DNA of 9,605 nucleotides from Candidatus Omnitrophota bacterium (GTDB lineage Bacteria > Omnitrophota > Gorgyraeia > Duberdicusellales > Duberdicusellaceae): the NCBI GenBank assembly GCA_015486615.1, contig WFRI01000048.1, positions 1-9,605 on the forward strand, given 5' to 3'. Shown here piece by piece: positions 9,501-9,605 of this stretch. Under the pieces are notes generated by a model, which searched no databases, was not told the origin of the DNA, and was given only the letters and a program-made list of their open reading frames with translations. Every line of letters begins with the position of its first letter. The stretch's first letter is position 1. Both the position numbers and the translations under genes were made by a program.

Positions 9501-9604
9501 CTTCTGGATTAGAAAATTATTTTTATCGTTGCATTAATATAAAGTTTAAAAAAGGTGAAGGTCGCTTTTCCATCTTAAAGGATATTTTTTCTAATGGAAG
9601 TATG
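2..9604 (+). CDS. Giant multidomain protein, internal fragment (open at both ends)
   Basis: A single reading frame is open over all 3201 complete codons, with neither start nor stop in the window. Such length cannot occur by chance, and recognisable domains occur in this frame from end to end: UPF0489-like, GT35 phosphorylase, GH13 alpha-amylase type and kinase-like. They are separated by Ser-rich linkers (SSSP, SSSS, ASSS, SGSSSS, TSSGP), so the protein looks like beads on a string. Three insertions interrupt it without breaking the frame. No signal peptide can be assessed, because the N-terminus lies outside. Apart from hydrophobic stretches inside the antisense-derived insertion (residues about 513-628), no clear membrane segment is seen. 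Proteins of thousands to tens of thousands of residues are known from Omnitrophota, which is my best guess for the host. The function of the whole is unknown. The alternative that this is several genes is excluded inside the window by the absence of stops, unless sequencing removed one. Confidence 0.93.
524..562 (+). repeat. Inter-domain linker repeat, copy 1 (GNVKPVSSSP)
   Basis: This 39-bp stretch encodes TIGNVKPVSSSP and matches bases 1418-1456 at about 35 of 39 positions. The two copies lie one on each side of the UPF0489-like domain. The 30-bp core differs at only two third-codon positions. The sequence is Pro/Ser rich and probably a flexible linker marking a module boundary. Near-identity at DNA level suggests recent duplication or recombination between linkers. 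Confidence 0.85.
566..1417 (+). other. UPF0489 (C5orf22)-like domain of the giant protein
   Basis: Residues 189-472 lie between two copies of the same linker. Three motifs in order resemble the UPF0489/C5orf22 family, which has an arginase/deacetylase-like fold. VFDNHKYSVP at residues 260-269 matches the family's VDNH motif. LFIDLHTDDYFE at about 288-299 corresponds to HFDSHPD, and WNIETDACLDYDNF at about 413-426 corresponds to the late DIDLD motif. LLSTSPPDFGW follows, as expected for the strand after that motif. The Asp and His residues of the first two motifs (D261, H263, D290, H292, D294) could be metal ligands. The last motif is degenerate, so hydrolase activity is uncertain. The substrate of the family is not established. 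Assignment rests on motif order alone. Confidence 0.55.
1418..1456 (+). repeat. Inter-domain linker repeat, copy 2 (GNVKPVSSSP)
   Basis: This is the second copy of the linker at 524-562, encoding TVGNVKPVSSSP and followed by MTPKEEKQGIRYTG. It closes the UPF0489-like module. The pair of direct repeats could allow the roughly 894-bp module between them to be lost or duplicated in frame by recombination, since the spacing between copies is a multiple of three. Confidence 0.85.
1538..1756 (-). CDS. DUF2283 family protein (putative antitoxin-type partner of DUF4258)
   Basis: This 72-residue protein begins MRITYDPGVDALYI and contains EGIAADYDSEDRLAGIEILDA, the hallmark pattern of DUF2283: a short beta protein with DYD and GIEILDA motifs, usually about 60-80 residues. 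The length is complete. The start is fixed by a strong Shine-Dalgarno 4 nt upstream. DUF2283 genes commonly follow a DUF4258 gene, and this pairing is regarded as toxin/antitoxin-like, though its biochemistry is poorly known. Here only a DUF4258 tail remains upstream, so the gene is an orphan. It lies antisense inside the giant gene in exact codon register: each of its codons is the reverse complement of a giant-gene codon. Its six Leu codons are CTT, CTC, three CTG and one TTG, and its Ser codons are TCC and AGT. It thus has no TTA, CTA or TCA, which would put stops in the opposite frame. Confidence 0.85.
   Translation of the reverse strand: MRITYDPGVDALYIMFKETKVTTKQIGEGIAADYDSEDRLAGIEILDAIKRLEDNKKEVFKKIALEEIALSF
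1757..1767 (-). promoter_or_regulatory. Shine-Dalgarno site of the DUF2283 gene
   Basis: On the minus strand AAGGAGG (plus-strand CCTCCTT at 1761-1767) lies 4 nt before the ATG at 1756. This near-perfect anti-16S match selects the start codon and supports the antisense gene being real rather than a shadow ORF. Confidence 0.85.
1772..1846 (-). pseudogene. DUF4258 family gene, 3' remnant
   Basis: Directly upstream of the DUF2283 gene on the minus strand, 24 codons end at TAA (1772-1774), with a second TAA adjoining. The peptide contains EEENEIVVIAVYVYYF, which fits the final beta-strands of DUF4258 proteins (typically a VEE...IVVITVY ending). The frame is closed 5' by TAG at 1847-1849 and has no start codon, so roughly the first two thirds of a normal protein of about 80-100 residues are missing. 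The remnant is in the same frame as DUF2283, with a 15-bp gap from the first stop, the usual tight spacing of the pair. Its 5' end merges with the -10 region of the predicted promoter, as if a deletion fused the promoter to the gene's tail. Family assignment rests on a short tail plus context. Confidence 0.6.
1839..1869 (-). promoter_or_regulatory. Predicted sigma70-type promoter for the antisense DUF2283 unit
   Basis: On the minus strand a perfect -35 TTGACA (plus 1864-1869) is followed after 17 bp by TATATA (plus 1841-1846). A 19-bp spacer would use TATAAG (plus 1839-1844), a better -10 at a poorer distance. Transcription would begin near 1833 and leave a leader of roughly 75 nt before the DUF2283 ATG. 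It would oppose transcription of the giant gene. No operator is evident. Confidence 0.6.
1893..2599 (+). other. Module of unknown function between the insertion and the phosphorylase
   Basis: Residues about 631-866, with native sequence resuming around ELENTIPRTGLPGKSADD. Its N-terminal end is probably 1457-1530, before the insertion. A mixed first half (LSLVAYCAAVKVYFRKLSQ, then LSYLLSEARAKNQPLEIITK) precedes KGRVYRYDNVYFSYIYPEW. That is followed by the first palindromic element (2226-2319), then a beta-rich stretch (ILVIHNLATGEVLFSIKKAG) and a basic, charged tail ending in AAGSAISSSS. I recognise no family. The module is interrupted twice, so its original fold may be damaged. Confidence 0.4.
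2226..2319. repeat. Palindromic element, copy 1 (CCCGTTAGAGA termini), inserted in frame
   Basis: A perfect 14-bp inverted repeat lies at the ends: ATCCCGTTAGAGAA at 2226-2239 and TTCTCTAACGGGAT at 2306-2319. Inside, TTAGgCCATATT (from about 2262) and its imperfect complement ending near 2291 can form a nested stem. TTTATCC occurs at 2223-2229 and again at 2319-2325, 96 bp apart (32 codons), which looks like a target duplication. The giant protein reads YPVRE...CEFSNGIYP across it. There is no coding capacity for a transposase, so it is MITE-like or a coding-region palindromic repeat. Confidence 0.8.
2600..2611 (+). other. Ser-rich inter-domain linker (ISSSS) before the phosphorylase
   Basis: TCC AGC AGT TCA encodes SSSS within AAGSAISSSSIKAG and shares the nine bases TCCAGCAGT with the two GNVKPVSSSP linkers. 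It marks the boundary between the unknown module and the GT35 domain. Confidence 0.65.
2636..4620 (+). other. Alpha-glucan/glycogen phosphorylase (GT35) domain
   Basis: Residues about 879-1540. GT35 enzymes use pyridoxal phosphate to release glucose-1-phosphate from alpha-1,4-glucan with inorganic phosphate. Landmarks occur in family order. SSQMEIGL is the SxEF(G)L strand. TGGLGALMPDLIRGLADNG starts at about residue 972. INHSVVASAF stands at the HTP position. INGVSDLH is at about 1205-1212, and NTNGVHSRQWL at about 1235-1245. RRVVPYK is at 1318-1324, where the Arg and Lys match the phosphate-binding pair of KRIHEYK. EASATSMMKALINGG follows, with Lys1419 at the PLP-lysine position, then ILIATDDGAIPEL, matching GTLDGANVE. 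The length is near the short bacterial class. The sequence is divergent, and a palindromic element interrupts it between GEV and KDKFIFLTNE (3285-3351). Activity is plausible because key residues persist. The adjacent GH13 domain supports an alpha-glucan role. Confidence 0.85.
3285..3351. repeat. Palindromic element, copy 2 (CCCGTTAGAGA termini), inside the GT35 domain
   Basis: A perfect 13-bp inverted repeat, ACCCCGTTAGAGA at 3285-3297 and TCTCTAACGGGGT at 3339-3351, shares its CCCGTTAGAGA core with copy 1 but has a different, shorter interior. GTAAA flanks it at 3281-3285 and 3350-3354, 69 bp apart (23 codons). The giant protein reads NPVRDN...QPVSNGV. Removing one repeat unit rejoins RRGEV to KDKFIFLTNE, the contiguous phosphorylase sequence, which argues that this is a later insertion into a surface loop. 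Confidence 0.85.
4621..4974 (+). other. Helical connector between GT35 and GH13 domains
   Basis: Residues about 1541-1658. The stretch is charged and mostly helical in character, with NFHWYRNYIITLLDGIEGSEE and LERYFLFIDFLGRLIAALKQ as recognisable patches. It follows a coiled-coil-like run (KKLAEKERVLEEQNRAIERF) that ends the phosphorylase domain. No Ser-rich linker separates GT35 from GH13, unlike the other module boundaries, so the two enzymes may form one functional unit. Family unknown. Confidence 0.4.
4975..6690 (+). other. GH13 alpha-amylase-type catalytic domain
   Basis: Residues about 1659-2230. GH13 enzymes cleave or transfer alpha-glucosidic bonds with a retaining mechanism on a TIM barrel. 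Conserved regions appear in order. YPLELKEIHSFRELMRKAKELGIAVKVDFVP corresponds to conserved region I, but the usual NHT after VP is WTA. RFRVDLAY carries the nucleophile Asp1925, FTCECY the acid/base Glu1979, and YPSNFDEEP the third Asp2041, where the usual NHD is NFD. LFLFALGLSGVPVMINLRD matches the late barrel strand TLPGTPVIYYGDE. The C-terminal GGRFLILLGNFSDKDVEVKV fits the beta-sandwich domain C. The changes at the region I His and the NHD His, both involved in substrate binding, suggest altered specificity or weakened activity. Sub-family cannot be decided by eye; GlgE-like maltosyltransferases and amylases remain candidates. Confidence 0.8.
6746..6769 (+). other. Ser-rich inter-domain linker (SGSSSSAV) after GH13
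   Basis: AGC GGT TCT TCC TCC AGC GCG GTG encodes SGSSSSAV and ends the GH13 module. It again contains TCCTCCAGC-type codons like the other linkers, and is followed by a Gly-rich RGIGGIRD. Confidence 0.65.
6782..8257 (+). other. Large module of unknown function (residues about 2261-2752)
   Basis: About 490 residues bounded by Ser-rich linkers. The first half (to about base 7470) is strongly helical and charged (QRLDIFMNYVKGVI, LSKVLETGRVSEKLMRELAE). The middle is beta-like and contains LILDVKGDRVHKAAVYGYIY, a 7-residue tandem repeat (GSIRIQQ/GSTRIQQ) and FFPYEHRKYNVAGQEIRLF. The last part is helical again (FWLLEELRARKEKLAELY, then INLLIFFLLSHPQF) and ends with SPFCDCLP. LPDGLIVGIGTPIFW is a conspicuous Gly-rich segment. 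I do not recognise any family, and it may be two domains. Confidence 0.45.
7601..7642 (+). repeat. Tandem 21-bp repeat, two copies (GSIRIQQ GSTRIQQ)
   Basis: Copies 7601-7621 and 7622-7642 match at 18 of 21 bases and encode seven residues each. The differences give one amino-acid change (Ile to Thr) and one silent change (Gln). This is a recent in-frame duplication inside the unknown module, probably in a beta-hairpin or loop. Confidence 0.85.
8258..8272 (+). other. Ser-rich linker (AASSS) closing the unknown module
   Basis: GCG GCC AGC AGT TCA encodes AASSS and shares CCAGCAGTTCA with the linker at 2600-2611. About 110 bp further on is a second Ser-rich linker, so the roughly 30-residue segment between them (MAEVEYASGRQLG...) is a small spacer. 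Confidence 0.6.
8363..8398 (+). repeat. Ser/Ala/Asp-rich linker with a 12-bp tandem repeat
   Basis: GATGCAAGT occurs at 8363 and 8375, 12 bp apart, encoding DASM and DASA, followed by SSSI. The linker precedes the kinase-like domain. Its low-complexity codons suggest slippage-driven growth in frame. Confidence 0.6.
8402..9115 (+). other. Protein-kinase-like domain, atypical
   Basis: Residues about 2801-3038 show protein-kinase subdomains in order. GKGFGHYIFRAWD is a glycine-rich-loop-like segment. EEFVAIRIPD stands at the VAIK strand, with Arg2860 where the ATP-binding Lys normally is. NELHVREWYGRKDELRHPGIVSL covers helix C and the H-P-x-I-V turn, and VILIMEYLDG is the hinge. GIAHGDLRKPN is the catalytic loop, with His-Gly-Asp2959 and the Asn at +5. 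Five extra residues (GDIRN) then precede IMIND, and EIKLIDLS has Asp2982 at the DFG position as DLS. ATP phosphotransfer may be impaired by the Lys-to-Arg change, but HGD and the metal-binding Asp and Asn remain. An alternative is a kinase-fold small-molecule phosphotransferase or a pseudokinase. The C-lobe after the activation segment is short (ending near LFQMLSMLK), smaller than the usual 250-280 residues. Confidence 0.75.
9260..9277 (+). other. Ser-rich linker (DTSSGP) after the kinase-like domain
   Basis: GAT ACC TCC AGC GGT CCG encodes DTSSGP, a variant of the SSSP linker with AGT replaced by GGT. It is followed by a basic stretch (DARRVTRSG) and a new module. Confidence 0.6.
9278..9604 (+). 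other. Start of another module, truncated by the window
   Basis: Residues about 3093-3201 after the DTSSGP linker. It contains LSFLYPSAASPIVNDIFSLSEGNF, NFNFGPTSSDLPKYKTGYSSYL, and then a mixed basic stretch (NIKFKKGEGRFSILKDIF) at the edge. No family is recognised, and the reading frame continues past the window. Confidence 0.5.
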
Positions 9605-9605
9605 G

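Noticed and set aside
1..9605. CRISPR array, tRNA, rRNA, origin or integrase
   Set aside because: No regularly spaced direct repeats, RNA-gene signatures or recombinase motifs were seen; the frame is coding throughout.

Overview
The whole window lies inside one giant gene. Plus-strand frame 2 has no stop codon from base 2 to base 9604 (3201 codons) and runs off both edges, so neither start nor end of the protein is visible. The protein is a chain of unrelated domains separated by short serine-rich linkers built around a recurring codon core TCC-AGC-AGT (SSS). Giant multidomain ORFs, SSS/SSSP linkers, moderate-to-low GC and small palindromic elements reading NPVRDN...VSNG suggest a member of the Omnitrophota (OP3), an inference from style rather than from a marker gene. 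Residue numbers below count from the first full codon (base 2).

Layout: a module of unknown function (2-523); a UPF0489/C5orf22-like arginase-fold domain (about 566-1417), bounded on both sides by near-identical 39-bp linker repeats; an unrecognised module (about 1457-2599) interrupted by an antisense insertion; a glycogen/alpha-glucan phosphorylase (GT35) domain with its PLP lysine (about 2636-4620); a short helical connector; a GH13 alpha-amylase-type domain with apparent catalytic Asp/Glu/Asp (about 4980-6690); a largely helical unknown module (about 6782-8257); a protein-kinase-like domain with the VAIK lysine replaced by Arg (about 8402-9115); and the start of another module (from about 9278).

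The gene carries three internal insertions, each apparently a multiple of three. A roughly 350-bp segment (1531-1892) holds, on the minus strand, a good sigma70-type promoter, the 3' tail of a DUF4258 gene and an intact DUF2283 gene with a strong Shine-Dalgarno, resembling a toxin/antitoxin-type pair whose first gene has been deleted. It is flanked by an 8-bp direct repeat 354 bp apart, and the sense frame stays open through it. Two palindromic elements (2226-2319 and 3285-3351) share the termini CCCGTTAGAGA/TCTCTAACGGG and have flanking direct repeats 96 and 69 bp apart. Removing the second rejoins the GT35 sequence.

The GT35 and GH13 domains fit alpha-glucan breakdown or remodelling carried on one polypeptide. 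The function of the giant protein as a whole cannot be told from this window. No tRNA, rRNA, CRISPR array or conventional operon is present.
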